A stretch of DNA of 9,539 bases from positions 1 through 9,539 of the forward strand of contig JAUWVE010000053.1 of the NCBI GenBank assembly GCA_030617565.1, in the 5' to 3' direction. Within the stretch, counting starts at the first letter, position 1; each line of letters starts with the position of its first letter. Position numbers and translations under genes: made by a program. Of this stretch, positions 1 to 6,052 are shown one piece after another. The notes beneath the pieces are model-generated. The model made no database searches, was not told the DNA's origin, and was given only the letters and a program-made list of their open reading frames with translations. The stretch is from Gammaproteobacteria bacterium. GTDB taxonomy: Bacteria; Pseudomonadota; Gammaproteobacteria; BMS3Bbin11.

Positions 1-80
1 GTATCCCTGGCCAGTATTGCCTGCATGATCTTCAGTGCCAACTGGGAAATGGCGTCTATTTCAATTACGAGGTTGTTCAT
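1..80 (-). CDS. possible 5' end of a gene running off the left edge
   Basis: A reading frame opens with ATG at 80-78 and stays open for 26 codons to the window edge, beginning MNNLVIEIDAISQLA. I do not recognise the family. No clear Shine-Dalgarno sequence precedes the ATG, and 26 open codons is weak evidence, so this may be chance. If real, it would be transcribed away from the amidohydrolase gene. Confidence 0.2.
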   Translation of the reverse strand, partial: MNNLVIEIDAISQLALKIMQAILARD

Positions 81-130
81 AGGCAGTGAAGTATATCTGA
101 GTTGGCCGCATGCGACCTAGTGGTAGATAC

Positions 131-150
131 GAAAACAACGGAAAACAACG
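131..150 (+). repeat. two tandem copies of a 10-mer
   Basis: GAAAACAACG occurs twice head to tail and runs directly into a REP-like GGGGTCGGACC motif at 150-160. A related string, GAAAACAACC then GGAAACAATA, precedes the REP-like motif at 7483, so the A-rich 10-mer may belong to the same repeat family. Confidence 0.6.
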
Positions 151-160
151 GGGTCGGACC
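150..160 (+). repeat. REP-like motif GGGGTCGGACC (copy a)
   Basis: A degenerate copy of the GGGGTCRGA family seen throughout the gaps of this window. No well-paired partner arm is visible next to it, so this looks like a decayed half-unit. Confidence 0.45.
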
Positions 161-251
161 AAGCCAAGTCATTGATAAGATAGAATAATGGGTCTAGAGT
201 GGGCCATCTACAGGCCTTAAAAGGCCCATTTCCCCCGCTAAATAACCACTT

Positions 252-455
252 TTAGGGTAAGGGCATCTCAATCAATCCATGGAAATTCATCTTCCATCCT
301 AAATTGCCCCTCTCAGCGTTAAGAATCTTCGCAATAGCCAGGCTATTACGATGTGCATGGATGCACAAGTGCCGTGATGACAGGATGTCATAGAACGGCC
401 GTGCGATCCTTGCCTTGATATGAACAATTTGGGATGCAACCTGATCTATCCAGAA
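252..455 (-). other. structured intergenic block with an open minus-strand frame
   Basis: Three inverted repeats stand in a row: AATAGCC/GGCTATT (333-347), TGTGCAT/ATGCACA (352-367), and a two-tier hairpin at 371-399 with outer arms GCCGT/ACGGC and inner arms ATGACA/TGTCAT. The minus strand is free of stops from 455 down to the TAA at 252-254 (67 codons) but has no ATG near its upstream end and no ribosome binding site. It is either a remnant of a coding element or, more likely, a structured repeat that happens to be open in one frame. I do not recognise a protein family in it. Confidence 0.4.
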
Positions 456-617
456 TTAATAGAGGTGCCATGAAGTGTTATGCTAGAAGCCAATCACCAC
501 ACAATGCCAGGCCACGTCTGGCACATCACACACCGTTGCCATAAGCAGGAATTTCTACTGAAGTTTAGCCGTGACCGGGAACGATGGTGCTACTGGTTAT
601 TTCAGGCGAAAATTATA

Positions 618-654
618 GGGGTCGGAGTGATTTATTTTTAATCCCTCCGTTCCC
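618..654 (+). repeat. REP-like imperfect hairpin (copy b)
   Basis: The sequence starts with GGGGTCGGAGTGATT and folds on AATCCCTCCG (640-649) across a 7-base loop at 633-639. The ten-base inner stem has one mismatch, and the pairing extends outward through GGG (618-620) with CCC (652-654). A small CCCTT/AAGGG dyad (652-663) follows at once. The GGGGTC head and hairpin form fit REP-type units mobilised by RAYT proteins; no such transposase gene lies in the window. Confidence 0.55.
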
Positions 655-728
655 TTTTAAGGGCCAGTAATCTTTTTCCTTACAAAGCGCACCGTTGAAT
701 TATTCGTTTATTTTGCTAAGTTCAAAAC

Positions 729-1592
729 ATGCCTATCAATAAATTCGCTCTTTTCGCTGTCTTGCTGTTCTCGTTCCTGTCCTCGTTCATCTACTTCTGG
801 GCGGCGAGGGCTGCGCATGCAGATAACGACGCAGACCCATTACCGATTTTCGACGCCCATATTCATTACAGTCATGATGCCTGGGAGGCCTTTTCACCAG
901 ATGATGCCATTCGGCGATTGCGTGCGGTGGGGGTTAAACGGGCCATGGTATCCAGTTCCAGTGATGAAGGCACACGACGGCTTTACCAGACTGATCCCAC
1001 TTTCGTGGTGCCGTCACTGCGACCTTATCGAAAACGGGGTGAGCTGGATAGCTGGATGCATGATGAAAGCGTGATTCCCTATATCAAGGAACGCTTGCAG
1101 AAGTATCGCTACGCGGCCATTGGCGAATTACACGTTGACGGTGAAGAGGCAAATACACCGGTGATGCGTGAAGTTGTCCGCCTGGCCAAACAGCATGGAC
1201 TGATGCTGCATGTGCATGGTGATGCCCAGGCCATCAGTTTTATTTTTGAACAGGATCCGGATGCACGTATCTTGTGGGCCCATGCGGGTTTTGAATTTGC
1301 CGAGACGGCTCGTGAACTCATGGTGCTGCATGATAACTTATGGGCGGACCTTTCATTTCGTTACGACATCTTTCCCAACGGAACCATCATGCCTGAATGG
1401 GAACAATTGCTCCTGGATCATGCGGATCGTTTCCTGCTCGGCATTGACACGTATACGCCACAACGCTGGTTGCAGGTAAATGAAGTAATGCAGTGGCAAC
1501 GCGAATTGCTGGCTGCCTTACCTGCTGATGCGGCGAGGAAAATTGCCTATGAGAATGGCGAGCGTATTACCCGACAATTTGATGGCAAGTGA
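729..1592 (+). CDS. exported metal-dependent amidohydrolase (Amidohydro_2-like TIM barrel)
   Basis: A 287-residue protein with a long hydrophobic N-terminus (about residues 5-28) ending in an AHA-type site near 29-31, so it is probably secreted to the periplasm or membrane-anchored. The rest matches the amidohydrolase-2 TIM-barrel pattern: HxH in DAHIHY (H44, H46) near strand 1, IGELHV (E133), LHVHGD (H161, H163), WAHAGFE (H185) and GIDTYT (D240). These are the usual divalent-metal ligands and catalytic aspartate of the superfamily. The substrate cannot be inferred; relatives include decarboxylases, lactonases and hydrolases. Only a weak purine-rich stretch (GCTAAG) precedes the ATG, but the signal-like N-terminus supports this start. 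The gene stands alone. Its last 30 codons are duplicated at 5696-5787. Confidence 0.85.
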   Translation: MPINKFALFAVLLFSFLSSFIYFWAARAAHADNDADPLPIFDAHIHYSHDAWEAFSPDDAIRRLRAVGVKRAMVSSSSDEGTRRLYQTDPTFVVPSLRPYRKRGELDSWMHDESVIPYIKERLQKYRYAAIGELHVDGEEANTPVMREVVRLAKQHGLMLHVHGDAQAISFIFEQDPDARILWAHAGFEFAETARELMVLHDNLWADLSFRYDIFPNGTIMPEWEQLLLDHADRFLLGIDTYTPQRWLQVNEVMQWQRELLAALPADAARKIAYENGERITRQFDGK

Positions 1593-1697
1593 TGACTCAA
1601 TGCCCTCTCCCGGAATGATAGGGAAAGAGGAAAGGAAACATAAAACCTGGATTCCGGCCTACGCCGGAATGACGAAGTTTAAGATCAATGGGATCAG
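1501..1697 (+). repeat. left copy of a 197-bp direct repeat flanking the iron operon
   Basis: This stretch aligns without a gap to 5696-5892 at a constant offset of 4195 bases, with 16 mismatches by eye. It comprises the 3' end of the amidohydrolase gene through its TGA and about 105 bases downstream. Similarity stops sharply on the left (1500) and fades after 1697. Ten mismatches fall in the 92 coding bases and six in the 105 non-coding bases. Confidence 0.9.
1651..1670 (+). repeat. palindromic repeat ATTCCGGC/GCCGGAAT
   Basis: Perfect 8-base arms surround a CTAC loop, inside the context CCTGG...GACG. This is the well-known type of short dispersed palindrome in proteobacteria (translated by chance as IPAYAGM). 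A second copy stands at 5846-5865. It lies between two convergent genes, so it may act as a weak hairpin barrier to transcription, but no T-run follows on either strand. Confidence 0.7.
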
Positions 1698-1705
1698 AGT
1701 ACTTG
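1690..1705 (+). repeat. REP-like motif GGGATCAGAGTACTTG (copy c)
   Basis: This 16-mer matches 5955-5970 at 15 of 16 bases (GGGGTCAGAGTACTTG). It abuts the right end of the left 197-bp repeat. In the right half of the window the corresponding motif lies about 65 bases beyond the repeat end, so the two elements have been separated there. Confidence 0.6.
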
Positions 1706-1776
1706 ATCTACATACTATTACCACTGTCGTATGACTAGATATACCTATTAAAGCTCTCGGTGCTCTTGATACCTTT

Positions 1777-2826
1777 TTAAGACTGGTGACGGAACAGGAC
1801 GAGGTGGTCGATATCGATCTCGATACCAACTTCTTCACCGACCTTATAGTCAAATCGGCTAGGCATCAGGGATAACAATTCAGAATCATCGTTCATGCCG
1901 ACTGTGTACATGGTATCTGCACCACGGAATGCTTTTTCCTGGATAAAACAGCGGATCGGACTATCTTCATCGATCAGTACATCGTCAGGGCGGAGCAGGA
2001 TGTCCACCTTCGTCCCTTTGTCCCAGGGATAGGCCCGGTTGCCATGCAGGATACCTAGACGGGTCTGGACTTTGTCCGGGCCGAGCATTTCTCCCTGTAG
2101 AAAACGACCATGTCCGATAAAGTCTGCAACAAACCGGTTTGCCGGCTCATGGTAGAGGTTAAATGCCGTGTCGAACTGCAGAATTCTGCCGTTATGTATC
2201 ACGCCGGTACTGTCACCCATAACGAATGCTTCATGCTGATCATGGGTGACAAAGATCGCGGCCATGTTCTGTTCTTTCAGCATATCCCTAACATCGATCG
2301 CCAGCCGTTCGCGCAATTCGGTATCGAGATTCGAAAACGGTTCGTCCAGCAACAGGAGCCTGGGTTCAGGAGCAAGTGCGCGGGCTACCGCCACACGCTG
2401 CTGCTGGCCACCGGAGAGCTCATCAGGATAGCGATGTCCGAATCCCTCCATGCCAACCAGTTCCAGCATACGGTCGGTAATGCGTTTCTTTTCGGCGGTA
2501 GATTCCCTGGGTAATCCGAAAGCAATGTTTGCTGCAATATTCAGATGCGGGAACAGTGCATAGTCCTGGAAAACCATGCCAACCCGGCGTCGCTCAGGTG
2601 AGACCCGAATTTTCGGCGAAGAGACGATCCGTCCATCGAGAAGAATTTTACCACTGGTAACGGGTTCAAAGCCGGCAATCGCCCTCAGCATAGTTGTTTT
2701 TCCACAGCCACTCGGACCCAGTAGACTGATCATGGTTCCCGGTGCCAGGCTCAGGTCAAAGTCGTTAACGACATCATGACCCTCGAAGCCGCAGTGAATT
2801 TTTTCTATTTCAAGTAAATGTTCCAT
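1777..2826 (-). CDS. fbpC: iron(III) ABC transporter ATP-binding protein
   Basis: The 349-residue ATPase that powers ferric-iron import from the inner face of the cytoplasmic membrane. Visible motifs are Walker A GPSGCGKTT (37-45), Q-loop Q87, signature LSGGQ (137-141), Walker B LLLLDEP (157-163), D-loop SNLD (165-168) and switch histidine H195 in FVTHD. Residues from about 235 to the end form the TOBE-like regulatory region of the CysA/PotA/FbpC group. Its length is normal for FbpC. It is the last gene of the operon, 11 bases after the permease stop. No good Shine-Dalgarno sequence precedes the ATG, so translational coupling to the permease is likely. Family membership is certain; the iron substrate is inferred from the neighbours and the Fur site. 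Confidence 0.95.
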   Translation of the reverse strand: MEHLLEIEKIHCGFEGHDVVNDFDLSLAPGTMISLLGPSGCGKTTMLRAIAGFEPVTSGKILLDGRIVSSPKIRVSPERRRVGMVFQDYALFPHLNIAANIAFGLPRESTAEKKRITDRMLELVGMEGFGHRYPDELSGGQQQRVAVARALAPEPRLLLLDEPFSNLDTELRERLAIDVRDMLKEQNMAAIFVTHDQHEAFVMGDSTGVIHNGRILQFDTAFNLYHEPANRFVADFIGHGRFLQGEMLGPDKVQTRLGILHGNRAYPWDKGTKVDILLRPDDVLIDEDSPIRCFIQEKAFRGADTMYTVGMNDDSELLSLMPSRFDYKVGEEVGIEIDIDHLVLFRHQS

Positions 2827-2837
2827 TTAAGCGGGAG

Positions 2838-4517
2838 CTACTTTCGGCGTTTTTGCGATCGACGTATTAATAAAACAACAGGAATCAGCCCGGCAAATAC
2901 CAGTGTGATGGCCGGTAATGCTGCACGTTCCCATTCACCTTCAGATGTCATCTCATAAATGCGGACGGCAAGTGTATCCCATCCAAAGGGTCGCATCAGC
3001 AGGGTTGCAGGCATTTCTTTCATTGTATCGACCATTACCAGCAGTAGTCCTGTCATCAGGCCGGGGCGGAGCAGTGGCAGATAAATCGCTTTTAATGTTT
3101 GTGATGATGTCGCCCCGAGACTGCGTGCGGCTTCCGGCAGGCTGGGGCGTATCCGGGACAGAACAGTTTCGATCGGTCCGAAAGCAACGGCCATGAAACG
3201 GATAACATAGGCCAGCACCAGTGCCAGCAGGCTGCCTCCAAAGATCTGTCCGGGCATATTGAGTCCGATAGATTCAAACAGGTTATTGATACCGTTATCG
3301 AAGCCGCTGGCAGCAACCATGATACCGACAGCAAGTACCGAGCCGGGCAGGGCATAACCGAGCGTTGCCAGACTGGTAGTAACAAGGGTCGTCCTGTCTG
3401 GCTGGAAGCGCCGTGCAAAACTCAGCACCATGCCAGCAATGACTGTTACCATTGCGGCCAGTGCGCCGAGCAGCAAGGTGTGAGCGAGCAGTCCGAGGTA
3501 ACGTTCATCAAAATCCGTTGTGACGACCTGGAATGACCACAGGCAAAGCTGGATAAATGGAGCGAGGAAGGCGATAAGGAATAGCAGTGCGAGTAGACCG
3601 GAGACAGTCCAGCCGCGCCAGCCGGACAAATGCAGACGAGGTGGCTCACCGCTGCGCATGGAGTCATGATACTTGCTTTTCCTGCGTGATGACTTCTCCA
3701 GCATCAGGCTAACGAACACCAGCAATAACAGGATCGAGGCAAGCTGAGACGCCGCCTGCAGGCTGAAGAATCCAAACCAGGCCTTGTAGATAGCTGTGGT
3801 AAAGGTGTCATAGTTGAAGGTTGCTACGGTACCGAAATCAGCCAGTGTTTCCATCAATGCAAGCGTCGTTCCTGCAGCAATCGCCGGGCGTGCCATAGGC
3901 AGGGCGATGCGCCAGAATATACCGTAAGAGCTGGCACCGAGCATCCGGGCGGCCTCGAGTGTTGAACGCCCCTGGGTAATGAAGGCAGTGCGTGCCATCA
4001 TGTAGACGTAGGGATAAAAGGCTATCACCATTACTGTGATCAGGCCGCCAGTCGATCGAATTTCGGGGAACCAGATGTTGCTGGTGCCAAACCATGTCCG
4101 CAGGGCAGTCTGCACTGGTCCTGAGAAATCCAGCAGCCCGATGGCTACAAAGGCAAGTACGTAGGCCGGCATAGCCATCGGCAGCATTAGCAGCCAGTCG
4201 AACCATTTCCTGCCCGGGAACTCACAGCGTGCGGTGAGCCAGGCAAGTGACACACCGAGAATCACCACTCCGATGCCAACACCCACAACCAGCTTGATAG
4301 TGTTGATGACCAGTTGATCGAGGATCGTGTCGGCCAGGTGAGACCAGATCTCGGTTTCCGGTTTTAACCAGCCTGAAAAAACAACGAGCAGTGGAACAGC
4401 AACAAGCAGAGCCAGGGCTCCGCTTGTATAGTGCCATTTATTCAGTTTTCGCGGGAGAAATCCGGCCAGCCTGTTATTGTCTGGCTCAGACCGGGGATCC
4501 AGGATGGATTCTTGCAT
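2838..4517 (-). CDS. fbpB: iron(III) ABC transporter permease, fused two-domain type
   Basis: A 559-residue inner-membrane protein made of two binding-protein-dependent permease domains in one chain, as usual for FbpB/AfuB. The first domain covers about residues 35-275 and carries the ATPase-contacting EAA loop at 188 onward (LEAARMLGAS, then RIALPMARP). The second covers about 305-550 and has its own EAA loop at 462 (PEAARSLGAT, then IYLPLLRP). A basic hydrophilic linker (about 276-300) separates them. Many hydrophobic segments are visible in each half. The gene begins 18 bases after the binding-protein stop and ends 11 bases before the ATPase gene. The Shine-Dalgarno sequence is weak. Both EAA loops look intact, so it should be functional. 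Confidence 0.95.
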   Translation of the reverse strand: MQESILDPRSEPDNNRLAGFLPRKLNKWHYTSGALALLVAVPLLVVFSGWLKPETEIWSHLADTILDQLVINTIKLVVGVGIGVVILGVSLAWLTARCEFPGRKWFDWLLMLPMAMPAYVLAFVAIGLLDFSGPVQTALRTWFGTSNIWFPEIRSTGGLITVMVIAFYPYVYMMARTAFITQGRSTLEAARMLGASSYGIFWRIALPMARPAIAAGTTLALMETLADFGTVATFNYDTFTTAIYKAWFGFFSLQAASQLASILLLLVFVSLMLEKSSRRKSKYHDSMRSGEPPRLHLSGWRGWTVSGLLALLFLIAFLAPFIQLCLWSFQVVTTDFDERYLGLLAHTLLLGALAAMVTVIAGMVLSFARRFQPDRTTLVTTSLATLGYALPGSVLAVGIMVAASGFDNGINNLFESIGLNMPGQIFGGSLLALVLAYVIRFMAVAFGPIETVLSRIRPSLPEAARSLGATSSQTLKAIYLPLLRPGLMTGLLLVMVDTMKEMPATLLMRPFGWDTLAVRIYEMTSEGEWERAALPAITLVFAGLIPVVLLIRRSQKRRK

Positions 4518-4535
4518 ACCCGATATTATGCCTGA

Positions 4536-5528
4536 TTAACGGTATCCGGCACGATCCATCAGCTTGATCGCCGTGGCCTGCATTGCCCCGGCACTGGAGA
4601 CGTTCAGGTCATCACTTTTGAATTCACCCCAGGCCTTGACCACATCGTCTGCTTCGACTGCTGGATTAACGGGGTATTCCATGTTCAGGCCTGCAAACTT
4701 TTCCTGTGCCTCAGGTGAAGATAACCATTCCAGCAGTTTTGTCGCCGCATTGCGATTTTTCGCATGTTTGGTGACGCCGGCACCTGATATATTGACATGG
4801 ACACCAGTGCTGTCCTGGTTTGGCCAGAACAAAGCCAGTTTGATCTCAGGCTTTTTCTTTTTCAGGCGGCCGAAATAGTAGGTGTTGACGATTCCCACGT
4901 CACACTGGCCGGCAGCGATTGCTTCCATAGTTTTTGTGTCATTGGAGAAGGGAGCTGTGGCCAGGTTTGCTACCCAGCCTTTTACAAGCTGTTCCGTTCT
5001 TTCTTCGCCGTGACGAGCGATCAGCATGGCAACCAGTGACTGATTGTAGACTTTTTTCGATGTCCGCAGGCAGAGGCGCCCCTTCCATTTCGCATCGGCG
5101 AGGTCTTCATAGGTCGTCAGTTCACCGTCCTTAATCCGCTCGGTACTGTAGACGATGGTGCGTGCGCGAACCGAAAGCCCGAACCAGCGGTTCTCCGGAT
5201 CACGCAGATGGACGGGTATGTTGGTCTCAAGAAGCTTTGAATCCGTTACTGCGAGGACGCCTTCCTCAGCTGCCTGCCAGAGATTGCCGGCATCGACAGT
5301 CATAAACAGATCAGCTGGAGTGTTACGGCCTTCAGCCTTGATCCTGGCGAGCAGGGGACCTGCCTTGTCCGTGATATATTGTATTTTTACACCGGTTTTC
5401 TCGGTATAGGCATCAAATAATGGTTTTATCAGATGCTCTTTGCGTGCTGAATAGACTGTAATAGGGTCTGTTGCATAGACTGGAAATGTGATCACCAGGG
5501 CGAACAGTGAGAGAAGGTATTTCTTCAT
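4536..5528 (-). CDS. fbpA: periplasmic iron(III)-binding protein of the ABC importer
   Basis: I place the start at ATG 5528-5526 (330 residues) rather than the upstream in-frame ATG at 5555. From here the protein begins MKKYLLSLF, a classic Sec signal peptide ending VYA|TDP near residue 19, and GAGG lies 9 bases upstream. The mature protein is an FbpA/FutA-type bacterial transferrin. It has the N-terminal VYSARKEH strand motif (Y26), Y161, and the tandem tyrosines of NTYYFGR (Y217, Y218) that coordinate Fe3+ in this family. The spacing of these tyrosines resembles the FutA class; this is by memory of the family, not by alignment. It captures ferric iron in the periplasm and delivers it to the permease encoded next. 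It is the first gene of the operon, directly behind a Fur-controlled promoter. Confidence 0.95.
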   Translation of the reverse strand: MKKYLLSLFALVITFPVYATDPITVYSARKEHLIKPLFDAYTEKTGVKIQYITDKAGPLLARIKAEGRNTPADLFMTVDAGNLWQAAEEGVLAVTDSKLLETNIPVHLRDPENRWFGLSVRARTIVYSTERIKDGELTTYEDLADAKWKGRLCLRTSKKVYNQSLVAMLIARHGEERTEQLVKGWVANLATAPFSNDTKTMEAIAAGQCDVGIVNTYYFGRLKKKKPEIKLALFWPNQDSTGVHVNISGAGVTKHAKNRNAATKLLEWLSSPEAQEKFAGLNMEYPVNPAVEADDVVKAWGEFKSDDLNVSSAGAMQATAIKLMDRAGYR

Positions 5529-5585
5529 GAGTAACAACCTCAGTGGGAAAAACAAAATTTAGTAACAGGACTGAAAGAGGTAGCA

Positions 5586-5613
5586 ATGATAATGATTCTC
5601 ATTTATGTGTCAA
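5586..5613 (-). promoter_or_regulatory. sigma-70 promoter of the iron operon
   Basis: Read on the minus strand, a perfect -35 TTGACA (5613-5608) is followed after 16 bases by -10 TATCAT (5591-5586, one base from consensus). Transcription would start near 5579, about 50 bases before the fbpA ATG. No other strong promoter is visible upstream of the operon. Confidence 0.8.
5587..5606. promoter_or_regulatory. Fur box over the fbpABC promoter
   Basis: TGATAATGATTCTCA (5587-5601) matches 14 of 15 positions of the 7-1-7 Fur consensus TGATAATNATTATCA, and the first nine bases of the 19-bp form (GATAATGAT) are exact. It covers the promoter spacer and most of the -10 box, so Fe2+-Fur would block RNA polymerase when iron is plentiful. 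This matches the function of the operon. Confidence 0.85.
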
Positions 5614-5666
5614 TACTAATAATCAGTTTTTTTGCACCTGTCTGTTGTATATCTGCAGTTGTTAGC

Positions 5667-5687
5667 TTGCAGATTGCAGATTGCAGA
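5667..5687 (+). repeat. three tandem copies of TTGCAGA
   Basis: A perfect 7-mer triplet that ends nine bases before the left boundary of the truncated amidohydrolase remnant (5696). It may mark or result from the break that removed the rest of that gene copy, but simple slippage is equally possible. Confidence 0.6.
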
Positions 5688-5695
5688 TGCTTGAT

Positions 5696-5787
5696 GCGAA
5701 TTGCTGGCTGCCTTACTCGGTGATGCGGCCAGGTTAATTGTCTATGAGAATGGCGAGCGTATTACCAGGCAATTTGATGGTAAGTGA
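5696..5787 (+). pseudogene. 3' remnant of a second amidohydrolase gene
   Basis: These 92 bases match the last 30 codons of the amidohydrolase at 729-1592, in the same frame to the same stop (TGA 5785-5787). Nothing of the upstream gene remains. Of ten substitutions, four are silent, including a double change CGA to AGG that keeps arginine, and no stop or frameshift has appeared. This hints that the copy once belonged to a functional paralogue under coding selection rather than being a recent copy of the left gene. No start codon or ribosome site makes it expressible as a protein of its own. Confidence 0.8.
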
Positions 5788-5892
5788 TGATTCAATGCCC
5801 TCTCCCGGAATGATAGGGCAAGAGGAAAGGAAACATAAAACCTGTATTCCGGCCTACGCCGGAATGTCGAAGTTTAAGATCATTGGGCTCAG
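5696..5892 (+). repeat. right copy of the 197-bp direct repeat flanking the iron operon
   Basis: Partner of 1501-1697, same orientation, ungapped, about 92 % identical. It includes the amidohydrolase 3' remnant, the CCCTCTCCCGG...AGGGCAAGAGG imperfect hairpin and the ATTCCGGC/GCCGGAAT palindrome at 5846-5865. It lies upstream of the operon promoter, so the entire Fur-promoter-fbpABC unit is enclosed between the two copies. Confidence 0.9.
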
Positions 5893-5896
5893 ATCC
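5885..5896 (+). repeat. REP-like motif GGGCTCAGATCC (copy d)
   Basis: A degenerate member of the GGGGTCAGA family at the end of the right 197-bp repeat, at the position equivalent to the GGGATCAGAG motif of the left copy. Confidence 0.4.
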
Positions 5897-5954
5897 CTGT
5901 TTTCTCTCGCCCTTTACTACTGGATTGTTGCTTCGGGAACACGTTTACAATCAA

Positions 5955-5970
5955 GGGGTCAGAGTACTTG
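5955..5970 (+). repeat. REP-like motif GGGGTCAGAGTACTTG (copy e)
   Basis: The best-preserved copy of the GGGGTCAGAGT form in the window, 82 bases before the dbpA start codon; it matches copy c at 15 of 16 bases. The gap around it (5893-6052) shows no convincing dbpA promoter and no other gene. Confidence 0.6.
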
Positions 5971-6052
5971 AAAGCTTTAGATCACCCGCTCAACGCCTTA
6001 ATCAGGTATCATGCGCCAGCATCCCTTATTAGCCAACAAAGATTGAATTCAC

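Larger units (their letters stand above)
81..728. other. long intergenic region with repeats and hairpins, no confident gene
   Basis: This 648-base stretch has no credible protein gene. It holds a tandem 10-mer (131-150), two REP-like motifs (150-160 and 618-654), a structured block (252-455) and an inverted repeat TGCCAG/CTGGCA at 505-523 with a 7-base spacer. A further dyad, TGGGCC at 200-205 with GGCCCA at 223-228, encloses a nested GGCC/GGCC pair. Such density of inverted repeats is typical of intergenic space colonised by small non-autonomous elements. I could not pick a convincing promoter for the amidohydrolase at 729. Confidence 0.6.

Noticed and set aside
1528..1734. A 68-codon plus-strand frame overlapping the amidohydrolase 3' end
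   Set aside because: It overlaps the true gene in another frame, and its IPAYAGM peptide is the chance translation of the ATTCCGGC/GCCGGAAT palindrome, a frequent false gene call.
2110..2514. A 134-codon plus-strand frame antisense to fbpC
   Set aside because: The minus strand here encodes the intact signature and Walker B motifs of the ATPase; the antisense frame is its codon-structure shadow.
3838..4206. A 122-codon minus-strand frame inside the permease gene
   Set aside because: It is the shifted frame of fbpB, whose own frame carries both EAA loops and membrane segments.
5529..5555. An upstream in-frame ATG that would lengthen FbpA by nine residues
   Set aside because: The ATG at 5528 gives a standard signal peptide and has GAGG at the right distance; the longer form puts extra hydrophobic residues before the basic signal start and has no better ribosome site.
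5738..5971. A 77-codon plus-strand frame upstream of dbpA
   Set aside because: It is the equivalent out-of-frame reading of the right 197-bp repeat plus REP-like sequence. It has no ribosome site and no protein family, so it is not a gene.
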